Source of the DNA: Anisakis pegreffii | Lineage: Eukaryota > Nematoda > Chromadorea > Rhabditida > Anisakidae | Length of the DNA: 64,000 nt | Direction of reading: 5' to 3' | Assembly (NCBI GenBank): GCA_035041965.1 | Contig: JAPYMA010000190.1 | Location: 124,001-188,000, forward strand | In this document: piece by piece, positions 52,721-63,790 of the stretch | How the letters are laid out: every line of letters starts with the position of its first letter | How positions within the stretch are numbered: the first letter of the stretch is position 1 | The notes under the pieces: model-generated | The model's database searches: none | What the model saw: only the letters and a program-made list of their open reading frames with translations | Told to the model about the DNA's origin: nothing | Translations under genes and position numbers: made by a program

Positions 52721-53450
52721 GTAACATCAGATTTATGATTATAGAAATGTTGTAATCATCAATAAGCTCATCAAATAATTGTTTGCATCAAGTTGAGTGG
52801 TTGGATCCGACATTAATATATAATAACGTACCTCACTCGTACTTTTTTGATTTCTGTGGACTCTTCTTGTTTTGATTTAGATGAAGTTTGCAAAAGCGTT
52901 AGAGGACGGGATAAATGGCGCAGGCACGTTTCTGATTAGAGCTGATTCGGGAGAGCATCATAAGGACATACCGAACGTACCAAGTAGCCGAAATTTCAAC
53001 TCAAAAAGGAAGATACTCATTTTGTAGAGAATCAGAACTCTGTCACTTTCCGTTTTCATTTTGAGTATGTGTATAACTCTTGTAGAAGCCGTAATGGCTT
53101 GAGCTCATCGAAAATACTCCAAATGGAGGATATAATGTGAAATTACGATACAATTGAAATCTGAGCAAGGAAGACAAAGGTAGACGTTTCGCAGAGAGTC
53201 GAAAGGTTGTTTACTACCTCTATGAATGTCTCTAACATTCTCGCAAAAAAATGCCCACGCTCTAGGAAATTAATAAGTGATTGTAATTATTCATTAGTCA
53301 AAAATGATTCTAGAATTGCTAACCGTGATCGTAACTCGAGAAAAGTCGTTCTCATGAAAACAAAGCGTCTCGGAACGATGTATCCATTGCGTGCATGGTT
53401 ATTCGTTCAATGTGTCCAAACCAGTCCGTTTATTAATTTCAATTACACTT

Positions 53451-53504
53451 TATGAAATGATTGTTCAATATAGATTATATGAAATGATTGTTCAATATAG
53501 ATTA
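53451..53504. repeat. perfect 27-bp tandem duplication
   Basis: The unit TATGAAATGATTGTTCAATA plus seven more bases occurs twice head-to-tail (53451-53477, 53478-53504). Being 27 bases, it would add nine residues (YEMIVQYRL) in the frame that reads into the following ORF. Confidence 0.95.
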
Positions 53505-53507
53505 CTA

Positions 53508-53730
53508 ATGGAACGAACATTGACTCATCATCAACATATGTGCAATGTGATGTTGATTTTCTCACGAGGATTCCGCAGACGACCAAAACGTTTAGTGTTA
53601 CTAACATTACTATCAATTTTACTAATTGAAGAAGCATATTTCCATCAAGTAATCAAAAGTGTTCGTAATGCATACTGGAACTACCATACGAAGTCAGTGA
53701 ATGCTATCATACATATACGTCGTACCGGAG
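53508..53730 (+). CDS. possible first exon of a type II membrane protein
   Basis: From an ATG at 53508 the frame reads a basic stretch (GFRRRPKR) followed by VLLTLLSILLIEEAYF and a polar segment, ending at a donor GGAG|GTTAGT at 53731. A short basic tail and one hydrophobic segment suit a type II anchor. No downstream exon was found in the AT-rich sequence that follows, so the call is weak. Confidence 0.3.
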
Positions 53731-55114
53731 GTTAGTTTTTCATTCGCTCTTAATTTGGTGCTTGTAGAAAACATCTCTACGAAAGTAAGGGAAGCTATAA
53801 GCCACAGTGTTAATTCTTGATGAAGATTAATCTCGCGGATCAGGCCTCAATGTGAATTGAGCATGGCCTTCATAATCAAGGTAAGACTCAGACTAACTTC
53901 ATATTGAACCTTATAAGGCCTGAAGAATTCCTGTAGAGGCTTTCTGGTCTCTACACAGGTTCAGGATGGCCCCGAATAAAGGGGGGGTCACGGTGAACAA
54001 GTTTTTCTTTCCAATTTCTTGAGTTCTATTAATTTAATGATATAAAACTGATATCATGGAATTTTATTGCTGGAAAAAACCGTTTCGAATTATCCCGACA
54101 ATAATAAAAATAATCATTTTAGTTTTGAAGAGGGTTACTTTACATGACAAACAAGTCGGAGATGATTCTCAGCATAATCGAATTATGATACAAATTAATA
54201 ATATAAATTACATTAACAATAACGAATAATATAATATCATAAAATCAAGCAACTCATTCTTCAAAAAAAAAATCCTCAGCATCTCATCATAGACTACATC
54301 TCACCTCAGCCAATGTCGATTCTAATTCTTATTTTCCAATCATTGACAGCTTCTTCCATACGTTTCATTTGTTTCTTTTCAAAAAACAATGAAATGAGAT
54401 CACCCAGGTCATCGTCAGCATAAAAAATTTCCAAATTCCTCAAATATTAAACAAAAAGCTCAAATAATACAATGAATTTCGTGCAAATACAACAAACAGT
54501 AATGCAGTATTATGCATGATCAAATAAGCAATACAAATGAAAACAACACAGTCACCGTCACAAGTTCAACAATAATTATTTGTATCAATTAAGATAATGA
54601 AAAAGATAATACCAAAATTATTGTAACATTATTGCGATTAAATTTTCGATTATTGAAATAACATTTCAAATATCACATTGCAGCCGGTTTTGGCTGTTCT
54701 AGCTGATTGAATAGCTGTGATTTAGGCCTCATGCGGTCTCACTAAATAAATTACTATACCTTGATTGGCCAGGCTATCGAACATTTGTAAGTTTGCTGGC
54801 CACAGTTCTCGCCTTTCCGTGCACATTGTTTTAGCCTCAATTTTCGCCTCCCCGCTGGCCAGGCGAGGAGGCCAACCGAATACAGCCGAGTAATTAATTA
54901 GTTGCTGTCAATACTTTGCATAATTAGTCGTAGCCAAATATCAATCCAATAAATAATCATAACTCTAATAAAATAAATATTCCACCGATCGCTCTCCGCG
55001 ATTGTCAAAGCAACCAATCAATATCCAGATGACAGTGATAAACAAATTGCTATAACGATGCCAAAATCGTGAGAATAAATGAAGCTCTCACTTAAAAGCA
55101 CGAGTCGATGCGAT
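53731..55114. other. AT-rich stretch without genes
   Basis: Mostly low-complexity AT-rich sequence. A GC-richer patch at 54780-54890 (CTGGCCAGGCGAGGAGGCC) has no recognised identity. Confidence 0.4.
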
Positions 55115-55761
55115 TAGTTTTCGTCGGGGAACGGGGACCCCGGCGGGGAACGCGGGGAGCGCTCCCCCCCGCGCAATTTGCTCCCCGACTTTTTTGCGGG
55201 GACCCCCCCGTCCAATTTACTCCCCGCGGGGACCCCCCCGTGCAATTTGCTCCCCGACTTTTTCGCGGGGACCTCCCCGTCCAATTTCGCTCCTCGACGG
55301 GGAGGACGAGCTCCCCGTCCTCCCCGACGGGGAGGACGGGGAGTGCGAACCTTCCCGAATATCGCGAACATTTAACTGAAAATGGTGAAAGACAGCTGCA
55401 ACACTTTCAATATTGTCTTGTTTTTTGTTTTGAAATGTGAGTATAAGGTGCACTTGAAAGAAAACTACTTAAAAAAAAGAGAAAAATCTTTAAAAAATTG
55501 AAATTTTGTTTAAAAAATTGAGCTGAAATGCTCCCCGTCCTCCCCGTCGGGGAACACGGGGAGCGGTCATTCCCCGACGGGGTCCCCCCCGCGCAATTTG
55601 CTCCCCGACTTTTTCGCGGGGACCCCCTCGTCCAATTTACTCCTCGCGGGGACCCCCCCCGCGCAATTTGCTCCCCGACTTTTTCGCGAGGACCCCTCCC
55701 GTCCAATTTACTCTCCGCGGGGACCCCCCCCGTGCAAAAAATTGCTCCCCGACGAACACTA
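55115..55761 (+). mobile_element. GC-rich hAT-like MITE, copy V
   Basis: The copy is 647 bp, from TAGTTTTCGTCGGGGA to TCCCCGACGAACACTA. It is flanked by perfect 8-bp repeats GATGCGAT (55107-55114 and 55762-55769). Both arms contain the C-rich direct repeats (period about 70; for example 55630 to 55701) and the middle 55375-55525 is AT-rich. Confidence 0.95.
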
Positions 55762-55769
55762 GATGCGAT

Positions 55770-58051
55770 ACCTCAGCGCACACCTGCAGGCTCCCTCACC
55801 ACAAGAACATTTTTTATGCATCTGTGCCACACAATTTATGTCCTGACCATAGCTGAAACTTGTAAAACAGGTCAGTAACGGCATTAAACGCCCAACAAAG
55901 AATTTGAAGACAAATTTGATAACAGTGGACAAAATATGACGGCGTGAATCATACCTCCTCAAAACTAAAAAACCCCAACCCATCACAGAAAAACACGATA
56001 ACATTAGGTAATTTCGAAACGGAAACAAGTTTCGTTTCTAAACCTATTGATAGAGTTCATGTCAGAAGAAAACTGCTGAAACGCAATTATCGTTTCAGGT
56101 CCATTACTTTCAAAACGGTGGGGCGGCATCACTTCCCACGACATTATTTGGTTTGATTAGGGTTTGCAAAATGCGCTCGGGATTATCCCGGTATCATTTT
56201 TGAATCCGGGTATTGAAAAGCAGCTTCTGAAATGTAGAAATGTGATTTGTTTAACACATTTTTTTGAGCCAGTGTGTTCATAATTAATCAGAAAACAGTT
56301 TATTTAACAAGTCATTCATCAAAGCTCGACAAAATTAGGAATTCAACAAAACAAAACACTAACAGTACAGGACGGGTAAATTTATACGGAGATAAAACCT
56401 GCGATTAGATAGATGTTCTGCACTGATTGTTTCGCTACGCTTTCGTTAGATATCAAAAAGCTCATCAATAAGTTTCTTGTGTATTTTATTATGATAAAAG
56501 GTTTCGGTACGTTTTTTTTCACCCAGTACCCTGTAAGCGTTTCTGATGATATTCAATAGAAGAGAGAATTCTTTGAACGAAATTCAGTGTGACTTAAATA
56601 AACTCTCAGAAAGTTAAAAATTTATTAAAACAGTCGAAAGAAGATCTCAATGTAATGACGAAAAAATGGACTTTTGGGTGTAACAACAGCAGATTATAAA
56701 AACAAAATTAAGTAAGACTTGAAGTAATATGAGAATGATTAATGCTCCACTCGTGATGGATATATTACCAAATTCATACAAAATGATTTGTGGTATAGAA
56801 CCCGTAAATACTGACCCCACAAATCTGTATTCAAAACTCGTTACTTGTGTATTCTATGGAGATAAAGTTCGGGATTTCCGGGATCCCGTGCGAACAAAAA
56901 TTGTAATTCTTCCGTACAACATATATACGCTAGCACGCTGAAATTTCTTGTCCACGTAAAAATGACGCCATCTCTGAGCACTTATTTCTTGCTTTCAATT
57001 TACTTATTAGTTCACTAATGATGGGTTCTGACCAAAATTTCAGTCGGTCGAGATCCGTCCAAGTTCGCATTTCGTCATACCGACATTCACAATTCAGACA
57101 GACCTTCCCAATTGCTCGGTCGGAATCCGATCGTCGGAATTCCAACCGAAATTGTCTGTTGAATCCACTATAGTTCACTATCTCGAAATAATGTCTTTTG
57201 ACAAAATTATGGCTGGTACACATGAAAAACATGGGGAAAATTGTGTGCAAAACATATCCAAGTAATTTTGTCAGAATTTTCAGTGTAGGGGCAGATCTCA
57301 GGTTTGTGTTTAGCCTGCCCTCTTGTCATGAATTTACTAGCTGCAAAATGACTCTTAGTTTTTGGTTTCCTTGATGGTGATCTAATCATTGAGTGGCACT
57401 ATCAAAATGATTCCTTTACGCTAGTAATAGATTCTTTTGATACCACCGATAGGTCCACGACATCTAACTTCTTAAGCGCTCTATCCGACTCCTAGCTGTC
57501 GGTCGAGTGTGCCTATTATTGTTAAAATATTGACGGAGGCAAAGTAATATAACGATCTGTCTTATAGCTCAGAGGGAGGTAGCGACCGCGAATTCACGAG
57601 ATCCATTGCTTTAAAATGAAGGTTTCTGATGGTCGATATAATCTCTAATCATCATCTGGGTATACTGATTGGAAATTACTGCTGAATTTCTGCATTAAAT
57701 GAAGATTTTACTTAAGTTGTTGTTTGTGTTGCTGATCGGCACTATTTGTGTTGTTGGTGCGAAGGCGACAATTAGTAATATTGTCGCTTCATCAGCGAAA
57801 TAAGGTAATTCTTAGTCGAAATGATACCAGCAAAGAAATTCGAAATCAAAATTTCTAGCGAGAAAAGAATAAACATACAAATCTCTCAAAACATTCACTG
57901 ATTCAAAAGGCTGATAATGGCCGGAATCAGCGAAGACAAAACAATTCCCTTGAGAAAAGGGTGGAACTCTCGAGCATCAAACAGTATAAAAGAAGAAGCA
58001 AAAAGCGGCTAGGGGTTCTTTTTTCCTTTTCTATTCGACCCAACGTTCCAG
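55770..58051. other. no gene recognised
   Basis: Short frames (55944-56156, 56729-56941, 56930-57250 minus) lack features. At 56158-56180 TAGGGTTTGCAAAATGCGCT resembles a hAT-type terminus; its reverse complement recurs near 63131-63151. Confidence 0.35.
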
Positions 58052-58207
58052 GGCGCCAACCGGTGCCAAACCGTAGCCGGGTGCTAATCAGCACCAAATA
58101 GTCCCAGGGTGCAAATCTGCACCAAACCATAACCAGGTGCCAATCGGCGCCAAAGTGTAGCCGGGTGCTAACCAGCGCCAAAGCATTGTTGTGCGCTAAC
58201 TAGCGCC
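58052..58207 (+). repeat. array of six short hairpins with exact 28-bp period
   Basis: Hairpins start at 58052, 58080, 58108, 58136, 58164 and 58192. Each is a 6-bp stem around a four-base AAYY loop (for example GGTGCT-AATC-AGCACC), separated by 12-base spacers. Stem bases vary but stay paired; where pairing is imperfect it is G-T on this strand. Unit 6 has lost its outermost pair. The period is not a multiple of three. Confidence 0.95.
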
Positions 58208-58929
58208 AACCATCTACACCGCTAATCTAACTGTCATTACAGTTCCGCCGCATCATTCCTCACTCACCATTATTGGCAATTTATTATTCTACAGTCACTC
58301 ATCTATCTCCGACACGTCGTCCTGTGCTATTACTCGTCACTCACTTATTCACCATATCATATCATCACTCGTCACTAATCAACTCAGTTGTGATCAACAT
58401 CGTGATCTATCATATTGCTGTGTTGTTGTATTGTAATCTTAGGAGGGACTCTTCCTTACCTTCCACAAAAAAAAGGTTTAGCCTTCCATTTAGGGCCTAC
58501 TCCCCACATAGTGCCTCCTATTCTTTTACAAATATAGTTTATCCACACAATAAATAAAGACGATAATAATGGTTGAGTTGAGTGAAGATACACTGACGGT
58601 TGAGTAAAGAAAGATGCCGATGATGGCTCATACGCAACAACAACACTGGATATACGAGCAACACACTAACTGACTAATATAGAGAACTGATATAACTACA
58701 CTGAGCTACTTATATAGTCATTGAGAGTAGCTAATTACGAAACAATGGTTACGAATTGCCAATGGTGGCCAGAGAACACATGATATGCAATGCACTATAG
58801 AGAGACATACAAGAAACCGTAAAGAATAAATAAAAGATCACCGGTTTATCTCAACATCATCCTTCAGTTGTAATGTTCACTTAATTTGAAGGTGATTTAA
58901 AATTCGCTCACGGCATTGCCATAATAAGT
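58208..58929. other. no gene recognised
   Basis: A frame at 58273-58557 has no recognisable feature. An AATAAA at about 58550 on the plus strand could end a transcript that includes the hairpin array; this is speculative. Confidence 0.3.
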
Positions 58930-59964
58930 GTGGTCTTCGATCAGTATAATTTCGACAATTATCTCTTAGCTCAACAAACTTTCGAATGCTATGCAATTCA
59001 TCATAAATATAAATGGATAAGTATTGATTTATCAGCTAATCGCACGCTCAAACGGATATGCCCCCAAGATGTTAGTTTTGTTGTTTTTTCTGAACGCTTC
59101 AACCATATTTTTTGATGATTTCATTTGAATACGTTTTGCAAATCTTTTATTTTACAAACCGTTTCTGCTTTATGGATTTCTAGGTTCGATTATCTCGTTT
59201 CCGTTACAGATAAATTAGGCTTTTTTCGCATCCTGGCCCCCGTCCTATTTCCTTCTGAGATTAAGCAGAAAATGCAATGAAAAGTGCACTGGTAATTTGA
59301 TACGACCAGCGTTGTGTTGTTTGAAGAAACATCCGAAATTTTAATATCTTCTTTTCTGATTATTCTTGTTTTCGTTGATCTGCTTGTTCATTATTCGTGA
59401 GTTCATACTTATTTACGGCTACCATGCTCTACTTTTACGTCAGATTACCTCCAGCTCATTTGACTTTTTGTTTACATATCATTTTCTATTTCTTTTGTAT
59501 TTCCAGGTCATTTATATCTCATTTTAGATGTCATTTGCTTAGATTTTACTTGTAATCCGTGTATCTTCGTAAGAACAACGCTGCATGTCGACGTGAGTAA
59601 ATTCAGTGATTTGTTATTGTATCATGCAGTGTTGTGCATTAATGTATTTAATGGCTGTATCGGTAAGTCAGTGATGATTTCAAAAATAATGAGTTGATAG
59701 CCAATTTCAGTTGATGTTCGCGCGTCATTGTGCAGTTGCAAAAAAATGGAACAGTTGAGAGAACAATGGATACTTTTCATAGGCGCCGATATGGGCGTTA
59801 TAAATCCGAATCATCTGATTGAAAAATGGATTGATGATGAAGTGGATATTATTTTGTATGAAATCATTCTCTTGCGAATTGTTATTCCTATTCAAGTAAC
59901 GGAGAAATATTTTCTTTATTCTGCCCAGAACAATGCTTTCATAACAAAAAGTCCTGATGAATAG
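58930..59964 (+). CDS. unrecognised small gene or gene pieces, copy A
   Basis: Two open segments are repeated in copy B. The first (about 58945-59069) includes QQTFECYAIHHKYKWISIDL and NRTLKRICPQ and may end at a donor GAT|GTTAGT. The second (about 59747-59964) starts MEQLREQWILFIGADMGVIN and continues PNHLIEKWIDDEVDI. How the segments join is not resolved. I do not recognise the family; support comes only from the paralogue. Confidence 0.4.
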
Positions 59965-60148
59965 AAAAAACCTCTTTTATCTGATGAATAATTTGCAAGC
60001 TGTCTGATCAGATTCACTTGTCATTCATTCATGAAGTCGTGAAAGGATTTCTGTTTATTTGGAAGATCTTTGAAAATGAGGACGTTTCTAGTAATTGGTG
60101 TTGGTAGGCTTTGAGTATGGTCTTAATTAATCGCAAAATTTTCGAAAA

Positions 60149-60609
60149 GTGAATATCTATAATTATCGCTTATCTAAACAAACATTCGAATGCAATACAA
60201 TTCTTCATAAAAATAAGTGGATACATACAGATTTGTCATCAAATCGTACGCTCGAACAGATAAGCCCACAACAAGATGATAGTAAGTTCATTTTGAAGAT
60301 CACTTGTAATTTATTCATATCTTATTTGTAATCAGTGTTGTTTCTCAAAGAGAGTGCGGCTTAACGACATGAATAAATTCAGTGACTCATTATTGTAACA
60401 TATAGCGTTTTGGATTAATGTGTTTGATGGCCACATCGAACAAGGAAGATAAATCAATTGCTGATTTCAGTTTATGCTCACACGTTATTGCATAGCTGAA
60501 TGCAACAGCTGAATGAACAGTGGATTTTTTTCATATACGCCGATATAGGCGTTATAAATCCGAATCATCTGATAGAAAAATGGGTTGATGATGTAGTGGA
60601 TATTACTTT
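60149..60609 (+). pseudogene. copy B of the 58930-59964 unit, shortened
   Basis: 60149-60285 reads KQTFECNTILHKNKWIHTDL and NRTLEQISPQ; 60499-60612 reads QQLNEQWIFFIYADIGVIN, PNHLIEKWVDDVVDIT, then stops early. The distance between the segments is shorter than in copy A and the second segment is truncated, so this is likely decaying. Confidence 0.45.
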
Positions 60610-61080
60610 TTAATATATAATTATGATATTATGGGTGATATTTATATAGTCAGGTTAGCGCAGTTGATGATATGTAGAGGTAGAGTACGTTTTAATGACC
60701 ATTGGAATCTTCAATCGAAAGTAACAGGTTTTCATTTGTGTTTTACACGTTATTAGTGAACCTTTCAAAGATGCTTTCATTTTTCTTTGCTTTTGTTCCT
60801 TATTGATGCAACAAAAATCGTCGACCACTCTGGATTTATTTGCACAATACAGTATAAAACTGAATTAAAGCGATTAGTGTAACGTGGATGTTTGCAACAC
60901 GTATAAAATGCCGACATCCCTTGTCAAAATGGTCATTTTTGATTTATTCCTTGATAGTTCACGCCCTTATATTCATCACAACTGATCCACTTCTGAGACA
61001 TTCTAAAGCGGTCGTTTCTAGCTTCCTTAATGTATAAGGTGCTTAGTTATAAGTGTTTTAGAAATTATGAGTATGGACGT

Positions 61081-62212
61081 ATGTTTTTGAACTGCTGGGC
61101 TAATTATGAGAAACATTTACGTTCATCGTTTCATGGTACTGATAATGGAGCCATACAGGTAAAATTTCTGACAATTGAGCTTATCTTTTGATTTTTATTT
61201 GATCACTTTCATTTCCTCCTTCAGAAGGTATTTTGGGTCATCATGATACCCTTATGGACGTGAATAATTTCCACTTCTTGAACACTTATTCGCATATGTA
61301 CGTAAGAGTTAGCAGTTTTTGTATTGTTCTTGAAGCTTTCTGTGGGAGTATAAATTAGCTGTATTCAAAGACAGATCCATTTACTACATTCATTTCGTTA
61401 TGACGTTTGCAGAACGTATTCATGGAACTGATGGTGCCTGAAAAAATCAACGGGAAGAAGAGGTGCGAACGGATCTGGAACATTTCAAAGTACGACTTTC
61501 ACTGTTATATCACGATCAAATTTTCGTTGTTTCAATTGCGGATAATTAAAATTTGGGTTTTTGATCTAATTTCGTTTGAAAATCAAAATTTTCCTCAGAC
61601 TTGGTTTGTATCAAAACAGAGTTGTCACTGTTTACCCAGATATAAGTTGTTCGCTGAATAAATATTGGCTGAGATGAAGCTATTTTGTGCTATTCCCTGT
61701 CATTAATGAATAATCTATAAAGTAGAGTGATAAGCCGCAGAAGTCTGTAGCAGCAAAGTTGTTGTTTCAAAGCGTTTTTTTTAGATCGTATGATGATTTA
61801 TTTGTTTACGAAGCGTGTGCAAGAGATGTATTAGGTACAGTGAATAAATGGCCGGGTAAAGCACGTATTCTGAAGAAAGGTAATGCTTGGGCACGTGCTA
61901 GTTGGTTGACTAACTCGAGGTGGTGCGAAAACGACTTCATTCTACACGGTTGGAAAAAAGGTTAGTTTTGGTTCCTTTCGGTATCATGTGTTTCAGTGAC
62001 CTCATTTTCATTTCTTCAACTCCAGTTCGAAATCGTATGTTTCAGTGGCCTCATTTTCAGTTATTAGATCTATATTGCAGAATGATAAACGTCTGATTCA
62101 TGGGTCTGATAAAAAACGCGACCTCTTTTCACCTCGATTGCCGGGAACTCAAAACCATCACATTTTCAAACGAATCGATTCACATGTAGCAAATTCAGTT
62201 TCACTTGCCTAA
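61081..62212 (+). CDS. four-exon gene of unknown function
   Basis: Exons 61081-61158, 61413-61489, 61785-61960 and 62061-62212 join in phase and encode 160 residues ending VSLA. The N-terminus is [20 protein letters not shown]; exon 2 reads [20 protein letters not shown], exon 3 contains [16 protein letters not shown] and [14 protein letters not shown], and exon 4 is basic and polar ([15 protein letters not shown]). There is no signal peptide, membrane segment or domain I know. The partial copy at 49595-51723 shares exons 1 and 3 but is broken, which shows this copy is the intact one. The start at 61081 is the ATG that keeps exon 1 open. Possible lineage-specific gene. Confidence 0.5.
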
Positions 62213-62290
62213 CAAATCAAAATAATTGATACGACCAACGAAATCTGTCGTTGTTATCAGTCATCATGTAGCAGGAGACTGAATGCACAG

Positions 62291-62500
62291 ATGTTCACCG
62301 CGTGGTTGTCACCGTTAACTTCGCATAACCTCAACATGTCACTCTGTGGAACCGACGAAGCCGGATCAAACTGGAAATATAAAGATACATTCATGCGTTC
62401 AGAAAATGAAATTAAAGAAATGATCGGTGCTGTTATCGCTGAAACGAATCGGTCATTTCAAGTGGCATTGGAAGAGGCCAACTACTATTTGCAAAGTTAG
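62291..62500 (+). CDS. small ORF conserved in both duplicated blocks
   Basis: The frame codes for 69 residues with NMSLCGTDEAGSNWK and ENEIKEMIGAVIAETNRSF. The same frame is open at 51514-51723 (copy in the pseudogene block) with several substitutions and a different C-terminus. It could be a separate small gene or an alternative last exon of the gene ending at 62212. Confidence 0.4.
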   Translation: MFTAWLSPLTSHNLNMSLCGTDEAGSNWKYKDTFMRSENEIKEMIGAVIAETNRSFQVALEEANYYLQS

Positions 62501-63420
62501 CAGTATAGCACATGGCATTGGAAAGGGCCAACAACTATAATATTTGCAAAATTAGCAGTACAACACAACCTCTCGTTGTACTCTTGTTAACAATTGTAAT
62601 ACATGGTTTCGACATTTCCATGGTTTTTGATCGGAATTATCAAATATGTAATTGTTCGATGGTTCGATGAAAATCGATTGCGGATGTTTTTTCTCACTTT
62701 TTAGACAAACTATGAACTTAATTTTTTCAAAATTTAAATGATATAATTCATGCGATGCATTTCTTTCTTGAAAGATTGAAATTTCGTAAACGTCAGAATT
62801 TAGCTGACCTTAAAATACTGAGAGAAAATGGACTTGCAAATGTGTGTTTGAGAATGATGAATTTCATATTCACATGCAAGTATACTGTTATTAGCTTAGA
62901 TCCGAGATGACAAGATGCGTTAGCCTAGGAAATCAATGCCTTGCGGTATCATCATTAATATCATTATATGAAATAAAATTTGAGTTTGAATAATTTGTTT
63001 TCTTCTATTTGTTCAGTAATTTGGTGAATTATCTTCTTTCTGATTAATTATGAACATGTTTGTTCCAAAAAAATGTGTCTGAATATGTCACGCATCGATA
63101 TTATAAAATTTTTTCGATCCCTGGATAAACCCGGGATTTTGCAAACCCTAATCTCAATACAAGAGACGGTTTTGTTGAATAACTGTTTACTAGGAGTTAT
63201 AGCTTTTATAACGATTTTGACAGTAGTCAATTTCAGCTGAACAATTCCAAACTATTCTGACAATTTGTTGATATGAATACCAGTTTGAGATCGGTGATTT
63301 GAATTTCTCTTGTGCATCGCTGCTAACCATCCTTACTTCCATTAACTTGTAGCACCGATCTCAAACTTGGGTGATTAAACCTCGATATTACATAACACAC
63401 TGAACGCGAGATATTTGTGT
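62501..63420. other. no gene; one hAT-like terminus
   Basis: At 63131-63151 CGGGATTTTGCAAACCCTAA is the reverse complement of the type of sequence at 56158, suggesting the end of another element. Nothing else recognised. Confidence 0.3.
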
Positions 63421-63422
63421 TA

Positions 63423-63520
63423 GTGTTGGGTCGGTGGTCGTCGACCGCAGCCGACAGGGCTTGTCGGTAACAAACTACCCAGTGCTTATAACAGATCGGC
63501 GGCTGGGGTAACCGACAAAT
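63423..63520. mobile_element. possible terminus of a second GC-rich MITE type
   Basis: TAGTGTTGGGTCGGTGGTCG starts a GC-rich stretch of CCGAC/GTCGG words (to about 63520). The first bases resemble the TAGTGTTCGTCGGGGA terminus of the other family. No second end is visible before the window closes. Confidence 0.35.
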
Positions 63521-63790
63521 GCATGTAAAAGAAGTCTAACTCCGTGAAAAAGTACCGTGCTTCTCAATGATGGGCTCACGCGTTATCAGAGACATTCGCG
63601 GTGCAAATTGTCGGAGTGGCGCTTATCGCGGAGGAAATTGTCGTAGATCCGGCAGCCGACCGATGCTCAAAATTTGCCTTTTCGATGGTCACCAAGGTTG
63701 GGGCAACAGAAGCCAAAATGCACTTTTATACGTGCGCCCCCGAACGTTACTGACAAACGTGTACGTTTGAATATCGGTTCCTTAGAAAGG

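Noticed and set aside
41595..55761. Many Pro/Arg/Gly-rich open frames in the GC-rich elements (both strands)
   Set aside because: They are by-products of the C-rich direct repeats, appear in several frames at once, lack starts shared between copies and encode only low-complexity sequence.
57560..57600. tRNA-like stretch (GCTCAGAGGGAGGTAGCGAC)
   Set aside because: No T-arm or acceptor-stem partner can be drawn; the A/B boxes are not satisfied.
57927..58181. Minus-strand frame across the hairpin array
   Set aside because: The array has a 28-bp period, so the frame shifts from unit to unit and no repeated peptide results; no coding features.
58052..58207. CRISPR-like array
   Set aside because: Repeats are 16 bp with 12-bp spacers, repeats vary in sequence, and the genome is a nematode; not a CRISPR locus.
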